64,000 nt of DNA from Apostichopus japonicus (GCF_037975245.1 NC_092564.1:6765984-6829983), one strand, 5' to 3'. Shown: positions 40,143 to 52,057, counted from the first letter of the stretch. The notes: generated from the letters alone by a model not told the origin. Numbers and translations: made by a program.

Positions 40143-40690
40143 TGATTGATTGATTGATTCATGCATTGATTCATGCATTGATTCATGCAGTCATTCAGTC
40201 ATTCATGCATTAATTTATTTGTTCATTCATTCGTTCGTTCGTTCATTCATTCATTCATTCGTTCGTTCGTTCGTTCGTTCGTTCGTTCGTTCGTTCGTTC
40301 GTTCGTTCGTTCGTTCGTTCGTTCGTTCGTTCGTTCGTTCGTTCGTTCGTTCGTTCGTTCGTTCATTTGTCCGTTCGTGCATTCATTCGTGCATCCATTC
40401 ATTCATCCATTCATTCATTCGTTCTTCATTCATTCGTTCATCATTCGTTCGTTCATTCATCCATTCATTCGTGCATCCATTCATTCATTCGCACATACTT
40501 TCATTCATTATTTAATTCATTCGTTCCTTCATTCATTCAATGCATCCATTCATTCATTCATTCATCCATTCATTCATTCATTCATTCGTTCGTTCGTTCG
40601 TTCGTTCGTTCGTTCATTCATTCATTCATCCATCCATGCATTCGTTCGTTCATTCATAGTTCATTCATTCATTCATACATTTATCTACCT
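40143..40690. repeat. tetranucleotide microsatellite TTCA/TTCG, about 550 bp
   Basis: ATTC/GTTC units throughout. A nearly pure GTTC block of about 27 units runs from 40257 to 40363, and a second shorter pure block lies near 40587-40615. Because the period is four, all three plus frames are open with a four-residue periodic peptide (FVRS/FIHS type). These frames are artefacts. Confidence 0.97.
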
Positions 40691-41580
40691 ATTTATTATT
40701 TATTTAGTTATTTATTTACTGTTTTTTGTGGGACGGGGAGGGGTGGGGGTTGTTTTGGCTTGTTTATCTGAGATCCGCTTTAATTGTATTATTGTAAACA
40801 ATTGAGGTATTAACACTATCAGTAAGCTAAATCTAAAGTTTGAAGACTCTCAGTTTTACCAGAATTCTAGGTGATCTAAGAATTAAACATAAATCATCAT
40901 TAAAGTTGATGGCGTCCTTAGTAATAGTGTGTTGCCTTGTTGTAAACGATTATTTAACGCTGTTCATTTTCATTGTCTTCTTAACAACAGGGTACTTTCC
41001 CATAAAGTTCCTGTCTTAAGTTCCTTTCATTGAAGCAGTAAAGAGGGGAAAAAACAATGCTCACCTAACGAACTTTCCTGTGATTTAGAATATCAAATAG
41101 TTTTCAAAAACATTGTTACCGTTGAATACGTTTATATAAAAGTATAGTTTATTCGAGCATTTCATGTGTACGACCTTGAGTGTCACGTTCAGTTCCTGGT
41201 ATATACTTAACTGTATAATAGACGTAAACAAGGAACTATAAATAATGAGCTTATATAAAGAACATGTGTATTCAAACTTCTTGACGTTCCTTGCCCTTCC
41301 AGGAACTGAACCAGAAAGTTTGTCGCCTTTTGGTGGTTGTCACCAATTGTTTACAAAAACCGATGGCGTATTTACTCAAAATAATGAGTATACAGTACAG
41401 CAGGGGTGGGCAACCTTTTTGAATGAATGGGGCTGGTTTTAGGACTGAAAGATTGACAGGGCCGCACCTAACCAACGACCTGCTGTTGATTTCAAACCTT
41501 TGATTCCGAGGACTTTCAAGGGAATCAGGTCACTTCGCCCAACAACCATTTCGCCCAACTGCCATTTCGCCCAACCTTAC

Positions 41581-41748
41581 CATTTCGCCCAACCAGCCTG
41601 GTCATTTCGCCCAACCAGCCTGGTCATTTCGCCCAACCAGCCTGGTCATTTCGCCCAACCAGCCTGGTCATTTCGCCCAACCAGCCTGGTCATTTCGCCC
41701 AACCAGCCTGGTCATTTCGCCCAACCAGCCTGGTCATTTCGCCCAACC
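41581..41748 (+). repeat. 22-bp tandem repeat inside the nested element
   Basis: Seven full units starting at 41581 and every 22 bp, then a partial copy. Units are identical, so the expansion is recent. The inverse-orientation counterpart lies at about 42476-42540. Confidence 0.95.
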
Positions 41749-42076
41749 TTGATTAAATATGATACTTCAAAAGGAAACATTCGGGAATTGTTAACGTTAC
41801 AGGATACGAACAGAATATTAAGGAAACTTGAGGATCGATCAGTGTGTTAGGGGTTAGGTTTGATAGTAAACGTTCGAATATTAAGGAATATTAAGGAAAC
41901 TTGAAGTCCTTTACTTTGTATAACTTTAGTAAGGAAACGTTCGGGAATTGTTAACGTTACAGGATACGAACCGAGTATTAAGGAAACTTGAAGTTGTGGT
42001 TAAATTGATTACATATGTGGTTACTTTGATAAAGTGGTTACATTGATTAAAAATAGTACTTCAATGTTACGGACGG

Positions 42077-42078
<2 letters not shown>

Positions 42079-42147
<69 letters not shown>
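42079..42147. repeat. (TA)n array inside the nested element
   Basis: About 68 bp of alternating TA within the transposon interior. Confidence 0.97.
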
Positions 42148-42154
<7 letters not shown>

Positions 42155-42841
42155 AATAAGGAAACGTTCGGGAATTGTTAGTCAGTAGGATGGATCAGTG
42201 TTTTAGGGGTTAGGTTTGATAGGATTTTATGAAGACCGATTCCCCTGAATTGTATAATAATATAACTTCCATTGTATGCGTAAACGCCTAAAGTAGTGTA
42301 ATCCTCCCATTAGGCCTATACCCGAGATAACTGCTCAGACTCCAATCGATATCGAGCGGACCTCACTTTTTTATTTACCTATTACGAAGTAACCTAAACC
42401 AAAATAAATCAAATTGAACTAGTGGAATAGAAAAAGTAATATTCTGACTGAATATTAGTAAAAATAAGGTTGCTGACCATGCTGGTTGGGCGAAATGACC
42501 ATGCTGGTTGGGCGAAATGACCAGGCTGGTTGGGCGAAATGGCAGTTGGGCAAAATGGTTGTTGGGCGAAGTGACTAGAAAGCCTTTCAAGCAATAGGAG
42601 TGTGTACTAATCTGTATTCACAAAAACAATAGGCCTATGTCAATACAGTACAGTTGATCATTAATGGTGATAATAGACCTAGTACCTGACAGCATCATTA
42701 GTGCAGATAAATTCTAAGCAGCTAGATGATGATGTAAAATAGATTGATTTTTTTCATTTTTTTGGAACATCTCACGGGCCGCAAAATAAAAATCACCGGC
42801 GGGCCGCATGTGGCCCGCGGGCCGTAGGTTGCTCACCCCTG

Positions 42842-43960
42842 ATATACAGTATACCGGTATGTGATCAGACATAGACAGCTTTTCTAGACTTGTTTTCACC
42901 ATATCAGGCTAAAAAAACGAGTAAATAATAATGAATTTGATTCTTTCAGCATTTCGTTGTCCACATACTATTTTTTTTTAAATGAATATTCATATCATGT
43001 AAAAATGCACAATTTCATAAATAAGAAATGTTGTTTGAACATATATGATGTTTTCTCGGCTTTTTTTTTTGTGGATAAAATCCTGAGCAGGGTTTTGCAT
43101 TTTATTTAACCCTTTACACAGTAAATTTGTTTACGAACCTTCAACCGGAGATCATGTCTATTATTCTATCCCTATATATTCGAAGGGTCCCCATATACCT
43201 TACACTTGACATAACACAGTCTTGATCACACGGCCTCGATGTATGAGGACTGGGCAACTTGTTTGCTTTTCGCGTTCAGGCTCTATATCCTGGGTGACTT
43301 TTCTTAGTTTTTTTAGTTTTTTTCTTCTTAGTATAGTCCTCCAATTAATCAACTGCATTTATTATGGGATTTTATTATGAGTAAATGCCATGAAAACATG
43401 GAGCTATCTGCCCCATATAACTCAATGAACAATATATCTATATCAACTCATGCATCTAAACCACTGTTGGAGCTATGATGTTACTCGGTTGTACCAGATA
43501 CAACTTCCTGGATACACCATATAGAAACTATAATGATATGAAGATGTGAATACCTGCGAAATGTTATCAAAGCGCAACACATAATATATACACATATATA
43601 GGTTTCACTCTAGCGCCCTCACCAACCCACTCTGCTCCCTCTTCCTACCCCCTACCCCCCCCCTTCCCACCCTGCGTGCCTGTACATGATTGAACTGTGC
43701 CTTTATATGAGTGTGATTCACTACGATACATGTACAAACGCAAAAGCGAAACATTTTCATTTTTCGTCTTTTGGTAAATCTAAGTTTTGATGCAATGTCG
43801 ACAAGGAATAGCCTAGATGACACTAGCATGTTTCTATACTTTTGTTTTCTTCCGGTTATATCACTTTTCTCTTCGAATGTCACATTTGAATCATTAATGA
43901 TTTTATTAACAAACATATCTGGTGCACATAATTGAGATATACTCCTCAATTTATATTCTC

Positions 43961-43993
<33 letters not shown>

Positions 43994-44840
43994 GATACCA
44001 TTTCAGCCTAGACATATTTATAAATATATAACTATAGTAGGATTACTATACCATTTGCCTTCGTTGCCAAGATATGTACTGCTCATCGACAGCATAAAAA
44101 ACCAAAAAGCCTTTCTCTTTTTTTTTAATTTTCATGTTCTCTAGGCACCCGTCGTTGTATTACTGTTTTCATATGGGTTTTTAAAAGTATCATATAAAAT
44201 ACTCATCATTCGTACCGTGACCAGGTGAGACGGCTACCTTAATTAGAGTAAACAAAAGCGATGTCTTTGAAGTTGCCGACTAGTCATATAATTCCAACCT
44301 GTTTCCACACCTAGTGGGTCGTAAATTAAGTGAAGTATCCGTTTTACAATCGTATGCGTTGACTGGCAGGTGAAACGTTGTTACCTTGAATACACCGAAT
44401 AAATGACTGAATGAATGAGTGGATGGCCTTTACGAATTTTACTATTTTTTTTTTCACTTTTCTTCCGAGATGTATGAAGCATATAAATTTCTCCAGCAAA
44501 CAAACTTCACCTTCTGAATCATAATACTGACCTTGTTCTTCTCCGGAAACGACTTTTACTGCTTACTTTTCTATTTTTAAACATTGCCCTTGATCGTATG
44601 TTACCGTGTTGTACTGCAGTCACTGTTCTACTAGTATGATTCATTTATCAACTTGTTTATTGCGCCCTCGGTTATGTGGAGATTAATCTACGGATTTCAT
44701 TGAGTCCACGCACATTGCTCGTGTCATGTTATTATATGATAATCACAATAGACATTAGCCAAGTTATATGTAAAAGCAGGTTCGCTAAATTATTTTACAT
44801 TATATGAAATTATTTTCGCATATATATTTACAATATATAT
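42842..44840. other. gene-free sequence
   Basis: No recognisable gene. The 114-codon minus-strand frame (43605-43949) begins inside C-rich low-complexity DNA and has no domain I know. Confidence 0.6.
43967..43994. repeat. short (TA)n
   Basis: About 28 bp of alternating TA. Confidence 0.93.
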
Positions 44841-44877
44841 CGAAAAGATACTTTGAACAGACTCTGTTAAATAAAAT

Positions 44878-44960
<83 letters not shown>

Positions 44961-45008
44961 TATAATAAGTATATATATATATATATATAAAATATATATA
45001 AATATATA

Positions 45009-45105
<97 letters not shown>

Positions 45106-45153
45106 TATAATAAGTATATATATATATATATATAAAATATATATAAATATATA

Positions 45154-45232
<79 letters not shown>

Positions 45233-45244
45233 TATAAGTATATT

Positions 45245-45318
<74 letters not shown>

Positions 45319-45362
45319 CATCTCCATTTTATTTAACAGAGTCTGTTCAAAGTATCTTTTCG
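44841..45362. repeat. 40-bp perfect inverted repeat flanking a TA-rich array
   Basis: 44841-44880 and 45323-45362 are exact reverse complements over 40 bp (outer end CGAAAAGATACTTTGAACAG). The 442 bp between them are (TA)n with AAATATATAATA and GTATGTATA interruptions that recur about every 140 bp, so the array is itself tandemly duplicated. It may be a MITE whose interior was replaced by TA expansion. Confidence 0.92.
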
Positions 45363-45517
45363 TGGTACGACCTTGGGATTCACAAATGATTTCGATTTGG
45401 TTAGCATTATGATTGATCTCTAGTCAAAAGGCAAAATATGAAAATATGACACCAAACAGAACTAGTATTGTTCTATACAGGTGTCAAAAGCCTACAGTGG
45501 AATGACGACCTTCCCTT

Positions 45518-45651
45518 ACTGGTTTCGAACCTCTGGACATACAATCAACGTCCATAACCTAGTTGGTTAGGGTGTCCGCATATAAAGCGGGAGGCCCGGG
45601 TTCGAATCCCTGTGGAGGATGGAAATATTTTTCACTGTTCTGGATTTTCCA
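45518..45651 (+). repeat. tRNA-derived repeat, copy 1
   Basis: Starts ACTGGTTTCGAACCTCTGGA. A-box-like TAACCTAGTTGGTTAGG precedes B-box GGGTTCGAATCCC (about 45598). An anticodon-like arm CCGC-loop-GCGG is visible, but the acceptor ends do not pair, so this is not a functional tRNA. It ends CACTGTTCTGGATTTTCC. About 130 bp match the minus strand of 51923-52054. Confidence 0.82.
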
Positions 45652-46618
45652 ACTCATTACCGTTTCAAATATTATATTTCAAATATAATATTTTTAAAGG
45701 CACAGTTCGTGAGGTTTATGGTTTTTCCTTCCTTGCAAACGACGAGTAGGCCTAGTACATGTCAAAATTTAAATTAAGTCTGTGATCCACGAAAACATCA
45801 CATTCCAAAATACTGAACTTGACATAAGTATCTTCGTCATCTACTTATCGTGTCATATTTATGGCAATGTTGCTGACGTTTAATACTTATGAAGTGTTAT
45901 ACGTAGTATATATACTTATTAGTGAACTTACAATGCACTTTTTTGTTTCTGGTTAAGCTTCTATGACACACCACAAAAATGCCCCTAAAAAGGTTGGAAA
46001 TGTCTTTAACCTTACCTACTTTTTACATCAAAGAAGATCCTATTCAAATTTACTCAACTTTAACTGTAAAAAAAAGGAGGTCAAATTCTCAAAAACAGTT
46101 AACACTTGACTTCCTATACTGTAAGTTAGTCTATAGACAAACCGCGGGACTTTTATCAATAGCGACCAAACTATTTACAAATTGATAAGTATATGACTTC
46201 CTTACATTATATACCTGTGTTCACTATACACGCCAGTCGAGGCACTTGCGTATAGCTATACCGTACATATATATACACAAGCAGGTATGTAAGTGAGGTA
46301 TATTGACCAGCTTCAAAGAACTTACCACAATATGGGTAACAAAATAAAACAAATACGGGCAAATGTTTGTTTTATCTGTTGCTAAAATCAGCTTTCATAG
46401 ATTTCAAGAATATTTGTACAAGTGTCACACTTAACACACACAAAAAAAGAAGGGTCGTTGATGGTAAACACATGGGTACGAATGTAACATTATGACAGAG
46501 TTACCAATTCAAATTGCCGAAGTGAGTGATAAATTGGTCAAAATTGTCTGCCTTTGACTTGTTTGGAGAAGGTGGTGGGGGGGGGGGGCAAAACTTTACC
46601 TCAAGTGCAAGTTGCCAC

Positions 46619-48268
46619 CGTTTAAGTATATACAGCCCAAACAAACATAAGTTGTTTTAAGTATAGTAGCCCCATGCAACCTGCTTGATGCATACCAGCC
46701 CCATACAAGGTGTTTTAAGTTCAACGGTACCACTCAGGTTGCTTTAAGTATAACAGAACCGTACAGATTGGTTTAGGTATAACAGTCCCGTATAGTTGTT
46801 TTAAGTTAAACGTCCCCATGCAGCCTGCTTTAGGTATAAAAGTCCCTTACACGTTATTTACAGTATAACATGACCCACACATGTTGCTTTAAATATAATA
46901 GCCCCATACAAGTTGCTTTAAGCATAACGGACTCATACAGGTTGCTTTAAGTATAAAGCCCCATATGTGTTGCTTTACGTATAACAGATCCCATATAAAA
47001 GTTGCTTTAAGTATAACGGACTCATACAGGTTGCCTTAAGTATAAAGCCCCGTATATGTTGCTTTAAGTATAACAGCCCAATACAAGTTGTTTTAAGCAT
47101 AACAGATCCATTCAAGTTGTTTGAAGTATGGCAGTCCCATACACGTTGCTGTAAGTATAACAACCTCATGCAGGTTGATGTACGTATAACAGCTCAATAC
47201 AAGTTGCTTTAAGTATAACAGCCCCCTACAAGTTGCCTTAAGTATAACGGCCTCATGCAGGTTGCTCTAAGTATAAAGCCCCATATATGTTGCTTTATAC
47301 TTATAACAGCCCATACAAGTTGCTTTAAATATAACGGCCTCATGCAGGTTGCTTTAAGTATAAAGCCCCGTAAATGTTACTTATAACAGCCCAATACAAG
47401 TTGTTTTATGTATAACAGATCCATTCAAGTTGTTTGAAGTATGACAGTCCCATACACGTTGTTATTAGTATAACGACCTCATGCAGGTTGCTGTAAGTAT
47501 AACATCTCAATACAAGTTGCTGTAAGTATAACAGCATCATGCAGGTTGCTTTAAGTATAACAGTCCCATACAGGTTGATTTAAGTATAACAGCCTCATGC
47601 AGGTTGCTTTAAGTATAACAGCCCCATTCAAGTTGCTTTAAGTATAACAGCCCCATACAAGTTGCTTTAGATATAATGGCCTCATGCAGGTTGATGTACG
47701 TATAACAGCTCAATACAATTTGCTGTAAGTATAACAGCCTCGTGCAGGTTGCCTTAAGTATAACAGTCCCATACAAGTTGCTTTAAGTATAAAAGCCTCA
47801 TGCAGGTTGCTGTAAGTATAACAGCCCCATTCAAGTTGTTTTAAGTATAACAGCCCCATACAAGTTGCTTTAAGTATAATGGCCTCATGCAGGTTGATGT
47901 ACGTATAACAGCTCAATACAATTTGCTGTAAGTATAACAGCCTCGTGCAGGTTGCTTTAAGTATAACAGTCCCATACAAGTTGCTTTAAGTATAAAAGCC
48001 TCATGCAGGTTGCTGTAAGTATAACAGCCCCATTCAAGTTGCTTTAAGTATAACAGTCCCTTACAAGTTGCTTTAAGTATAATGGCCTCATGCAGGTTGA
48101 TGTACGTATAACAGCTCAATACAATTTGCTGTAAGTATAACAGCCTCGTGTAGGTTGCTTTAAGTATAACAGCCCAATACAAGTTGCTTTAAGTATAACG
48201 GCCTCATGCAGGTTGCTGTAAGTATAACAGCCCCATTCAAGTTGTTTTAAGTATAACAGCCTCATATA
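46619..48268. repeat. satellite of 29-bp units with 203-bp higher-order repeat
   Basis: About 57 units of the type GTTGCTTTAAGTATAACAGC + CCCATACAA or CTCATGCAG. From about 47690 the same series of seven variant units recurs every 203 bp (7 x 29): for example, GTTGATGTACGTATAACAGC occurs near 47689, 47892 and 48095. Units at the 5' side are more diverged and contain indels. Minus-strand frames spaced exactly 203 bp are by-products, not genes. Confidence 0.95.
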
Positions 48269-48753
48269 AGCTCCAATCAAACTCCTTCGCACTTTCTTCC
48301 ATAGAAAAAGAAAAAGAAAGAACTGGTAGGTCTGTGCAATGTGTATAATGTAGTAAGCATAAATACTGTACAACATTACTTACAGTGTGCCTTGTGCCTA
48401 TCTGTTTACCTATAGGTTATTATCGCAGTACATTGTATGTTATGTCTTTATTATCTGTTCCACGTTATACCTACACCTGTTTGGAAACAAACAGATATTC
48501 AATTTGAATTGGAAAATCTGCAGGGGGGCTGTTGCTTCAAAATACCTCATGTTTCTTTAAAGCATTGATGCTTCTGTCCAGGTGAGGGCCACATACATTG
48601 TTAGAGCAGGAACGCGTTGGGTGGGGGGGGGGGGGGTGGTTGGCAAAGGTCTAGTTTATTATCTTATTGAAAAGTGTGTGCCATACCCTTTGTAACCAAT
48701 GGACTCGTTCTAGAAAATGAAACGTTCGTTTCTTCACCAATGTCAATCCAACA

Positions 48754-48780
48754 GATATATATATATATATATATATATAA
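48754..48780. repeat. short (TA)n
   Basis: About 26 bp of alternating TA. Confidence 0.93.
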
Positions 48781-49181
48781 ATACTTGTTTTTTGTGCTTG
48801 TAATTACATGAACATATACAACATATAGTTATATAAACATCGTCATTTTGGAGTCGTTTTCTGGGAAATTCCCCTAATTAGCTGTCTCTTTTATGATGAC
48901 GCTGCTATTTGAAAAAGAGACATAGCTCTCTTTTAGTATTGCTGTGACCCGCATTAATCTTGCAATTTTACAGCATTTCAAGACAAGCCATATATATCTG
49001 TTCGAATGAACACTGTTAGCTTCAAAGAACATATATTGGCTGTTGTTCGTTGGCAAGTTTACGATAAAAAACGAGTTTTGGTTGTAATTTTAACAGTAAA
49101 AACGCTCCGTAATTATTCAGTTCAGCTGTTCGATACAAATTATTTCTTTAACCTTGAAATATGTCAATGTGTGACCTAAAG

Positions 49182-49967
49182 CAGTGGTCCTCAACATTAA
49201 GGCCCACGTTCCAGGATGGTCCATGAGAAATGACGGAGCCATGACAAGCCACACCTCATCCCCCAGATTCGATGCTCAGTATGCATAAAAAGTAGCTTTG
49301 ACTATATGGACTTTGTTCTAAGGCAGGGTTTCCCTGACTTTATCCCCCCACGAACCTCCTGTGGATGTCAGAGTTGTCCACGAACCCCCAACTTTTCAAG
49401 ATACGGTCTGAGTCATTATTATACCGTAATACGCATAAAAGTGCTTCGTAAAAGATCAAATTCATAGTGCAATATTGTAATGAAAAAAAAACAAGAGATG
49501 AACAAATATTTATTTGGAAACTTCAAGATCAGATGACGAATTGTATCACGCAACGATCACCCAACACACACGATGAGACGGATGCTCCTGTTTTTATCAC
49601 ATGCACGGCACGATACTGCGTATGGAACGCGAAAAGAGTTGGTCGATAGTTACGACTTTTGTACATTACTAAATTATATGATATATCAAATTTAGTTTAA
49701 CAAAAAGTACTCCAGTGTTGACTTTCAGAAACGTCTCACGAACCCCCTGGGATGGACTCACGCACCCCTTGGGGGTTCATGCACCCCAGTTAGGGAACCC
49801 CTGTTCTAAGGGGGAAATGAACTAAATCGATCTCTGTCGGCAAGCTCCGATAAATGTAGATCAATTTGCGAAAACAGTAGAAAATCTCGCGACCCTCCGA
49901 AAAAATATTTCGCGACCAACTTTGGGATCCGGTCCCATAGTTTGCAGATATCCGACTTAAGGTACTG
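49182..49967. mobile_element. possible older hAT-like element hosting the 49.3-kb insertion
   Basis: CAGTGGTCCTCAACATTAAGG at 49182 resembles a hAT end. Downstream, repeated CGCGACC words and TTAAGGTACTG near 49957-49967 could be its decayed partner. The flanks show only a partial match for a duplication. Called mainly because the 49324-49803 element splits a stretch that reads like transposon sequence on both sides. Confidence 0.3.
49324..49803. mobile_element. non-autonomous hAT element (480 bp) with 8-bp TSD
   Basis: Ends CAGGGTTTCCCTGAC... and ...GTTAGGGAACCCCTG. The perfect 8-bp duplication TTCTAAGG lies at 49316-49323 and 49804-49811. Subterminal CACGAACCCCC words occur at both sides. 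The 60-codon interior frame has no recognisable domain, and no transposase is present. Confidence 0.93.
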
Positions 49968-51922
49968 TGACTTTAATCTCATAGTGGGACGTAAATGTTA
50001 ATTTAGAAGGAAAAGTAGTGTTACTCAATGAAACTGATATAAAGTGGAGATGAAGTTTGTTTTAGCTCTGTTTCAATGAATTACACTGAATATCCGTATA
50101 AGTAAAGCATTGCGGTTTGTCTGTATCATCACCTGCATTTGATGTCTCATATAATTTGATATTGATATAGTTTGTGATTACTTTCTATCAACTTCCATTT
50201 TGACGAAAGGGTCACGTTCATTATTTAATAGAACAATAACAATATTGGACGCAAAATAATCATTTTTACAACTTATACTTACTGCTGAGTGTCAGCAGAA
50301 GGTTTTAGCACGATTAAACTTGGACCAAATATATTTATCACGGCCGTTGCGGTCTCACCGGGGCCCGGGCCCTAAGAGGCGGTGAAAAGCACCAAAATCC
50401 CCCCCCCCCAATCGGCTTAACACATGATCTGTCAACTCTAGGCCGACGAATCGGATATTATTATATTAAAGATGCAGTCAGCAAACCAAAATGGACCACA
50501 TGTGTTTTTGAAGGGTTCATTGATAAACTATTTTATTCATTTTCTGGTGTCTTAAAGATTTTCCACTAAGGTGCTTCATGTTCTCTCCCGTTACCCAAAC
50601 GGGAATTCAAGTGAAACCCTGTCCTCGCCAGAGAAAGTCTGAGAGATCCAAATCCAGCCGTCTACAGGTGCCAAAGTTGTCCACCCAAACCTTGGTTGGG
50701 CTTGGATGAATGTGGAATATCATAAAGAGGGGGCCAATTTCGTTTGTTGCGTCGGGAACCTGTTTCCTCCTTGCTATATACCACTGTATGGTCATATAAC
50801 GTGTGCCGTTTAATGAAACATACATGTTACACAGATCCCTTGAAACCTTGGCGTTGAAGAAAATCGGAATTCCTTGTGGCTTTGTACATTAAACATTTGG
50901 TATTATCAGTAGGGTATAATGTATGAAATATGATAGAAACACTACAATCTTTCAATGGAGGCCAATTGCTAGTAAATCTGTCTATACGTTTTGATTCATA
51001 TCCCGCCTAAATCCGGTATTGTTAATATTATTCAGATCAAAAGATATACAAGGTATATACACAGTAGTAAAATGTCCATATCGGAGTGACAACTGAGACT
51101 CAATTGTAAAGCCAGTGTTAAGTAATGTCACAGGCACGTCGAAGAAGGAAGCTCATGGGAAAATGACAAATTCATTGTCTAAAAAACCCTTTCCCAGTGT
51201 GCACCATGTACCGTGCTACCCCTACCCCCCCCCCCCCTCCACTTCTTCCTCATGTTCTCATAAGAAAAACAAATGTCGTTAGTGTCCTTAAAGCTTCCGA
51301 GTATGTTGGAAGAGAAGAAAACTGACATCAATATGGTGTGTCTTTATGAATTGTCTTTCTTACAGATATAAAACTTCAGAATATGGAACATATTTGAGGT
51401 ATTTTCATAAATATGGAAATGTAAATAGTTTTATTTACCAATACACGGCATTACAATTTACCTAAACTGACAGGCCGGGTGTCGGGTGTGGTGTTCCGGG
51501 TGTCCAATCGTAGTACCTATAGCCCACGTGTAGCCCATGAGCACTCCATTATTAATGATGTCATCCACGGGTTCGTCATATGAACCGAATATACGATACA
51601 TGCCGACTTATGAGTTTGTCGTTATATGGGTATGTACGTTATCATATGCATAAGAATGTGCTCTCATATTTTGCTAACGATTTTTTAAACAGAATATGTA
51701 TCTAAAATATGCGTGAATGTAAAATACAATTAGAAATGTACCTGTAAACATTGTAGATCCTCGACATTGAAGTGCATTGTCCTAGTAAATACACCGACTT
51801 TATCCTTTATGTATATGAAGCACGTAATGGGGGAGGGGTGTGGCAGCAATCTGAGAGGACATTCCAGTTAATCATATCAAACAAACAAAAAGGCTCAGAT
51901 ATATTTGATATTACAATGCGAT
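49968..51922. other. gene-free sequence
   Basis: A GC-rich fragment near 50341-50415 (GGGGCCCGGGCCC followed by C10) looks transposon-derived but has no visible partner end. A C12 run lies near 51226. No supported gene. Confidence 0.55.
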
Positions 51923-52051
51923 GGAAAATCCAGAACAGTAAAAAACCTTCCAGCCTCCACAGGGATTCGATTCCGGGGCCTCTCGCTAGATATGCGGACA
52001 CCCTAACCACTAGGTTATGGACACTAATTGTCTGTCCAGAGGTTCGAAACC

Positions 52052-52054
<3 letters not shown>
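51923..52054 (-). repeat. tRNA-derived repeat, copy 2
   Basis: Reverse-complement relative of 45518-45651, with the same head ACTGGTTTCGAACCTCTGGA, A-box TAACCTAGTGGTTAGGG and tail CTGTTCTGGATTTTCCA. Its B box is mutated (GGAATCGAATCCC). The head directly abuts the (TA)n array at 52058. Confidence 0.82.

Positions 52055-52057
<3 letters not shown>

Larger units (their letters stand above)
41521..42583. mobile_element. nested non-autonomous DNA element with subterminal repeats and 8-bp TSD
   Basis: The duplication CTTTCAAG lies at 41513-41520 and 42584-42591. Ends match as inverted repeats over 20 bp at 15 positions, with an exact core GTCACTTCGCCC. Just inside the ends lie tandem 22-bp units CATTTCGCCCAACCAGCCTG(GT): about 7.5 copies on the left and about three in inverse orientation on the right. 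The interior has three degenerate copies of GGAAACGTTCGGGAATTGTT and a (TA)n tract. No transposase. Superfamily uncertain; the 8-bp duplication is compatible with hAT. Confidence 0.88.
41401..42841. mobile_element. hAT MITE (same family as 37506-37876) interrupted by a nested element
   Basis: Left end CAGGGGTGGGCAACC at 41401, right end GGTTGCTCACCCCTG to 42841, with GGCCCGCGGGCC at 42812-42823. Total length is 1441 bp. Subtracting the 1063-bp insert and its 8-bp duplication leaves 370 bp, matching the 371-bp intact copy. A possible host-site duplication TATACAGTA lies a few bases outside each end and is imperfectly placed. Confidence 0.9.

Noticed and set aside
40143-40690. CRISPR-like array
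   Set aside because: The short tetranucleotide period without spacers, in a eukaryotic setting, is a microsatellite.
40150-40805. Plus frames of 121, 206 and 134 codons with FVRS/FIHS repeats
   Set aside because: All three frames are open because of a tetranucleotide microsatellite, which is not a coding signature.
41500-41850. 116-codon plus frame with FAQPAWSFRPTS repeats
   Set aside because: It translates the 22-bp subterminal array of the nested transposon.
45550-45622. Possible functional tRNA gene
   Set aside because: A and B boxes are present, but the acceptor ends do not pair and a diverged inverted copy exists, so it is a retroposed repeat.
46619-48268. CRISPR-like array
   Set aside because: 29-bp units are directly adjacent with no unique spacers, so it is a satellite.
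47710-48376. Three minus-strand frames of 86-89 codons with near-identical peptides
   Set aside because: They are spaced exactly 203 bp and are products of the 29-bp satellite; not a gene family.
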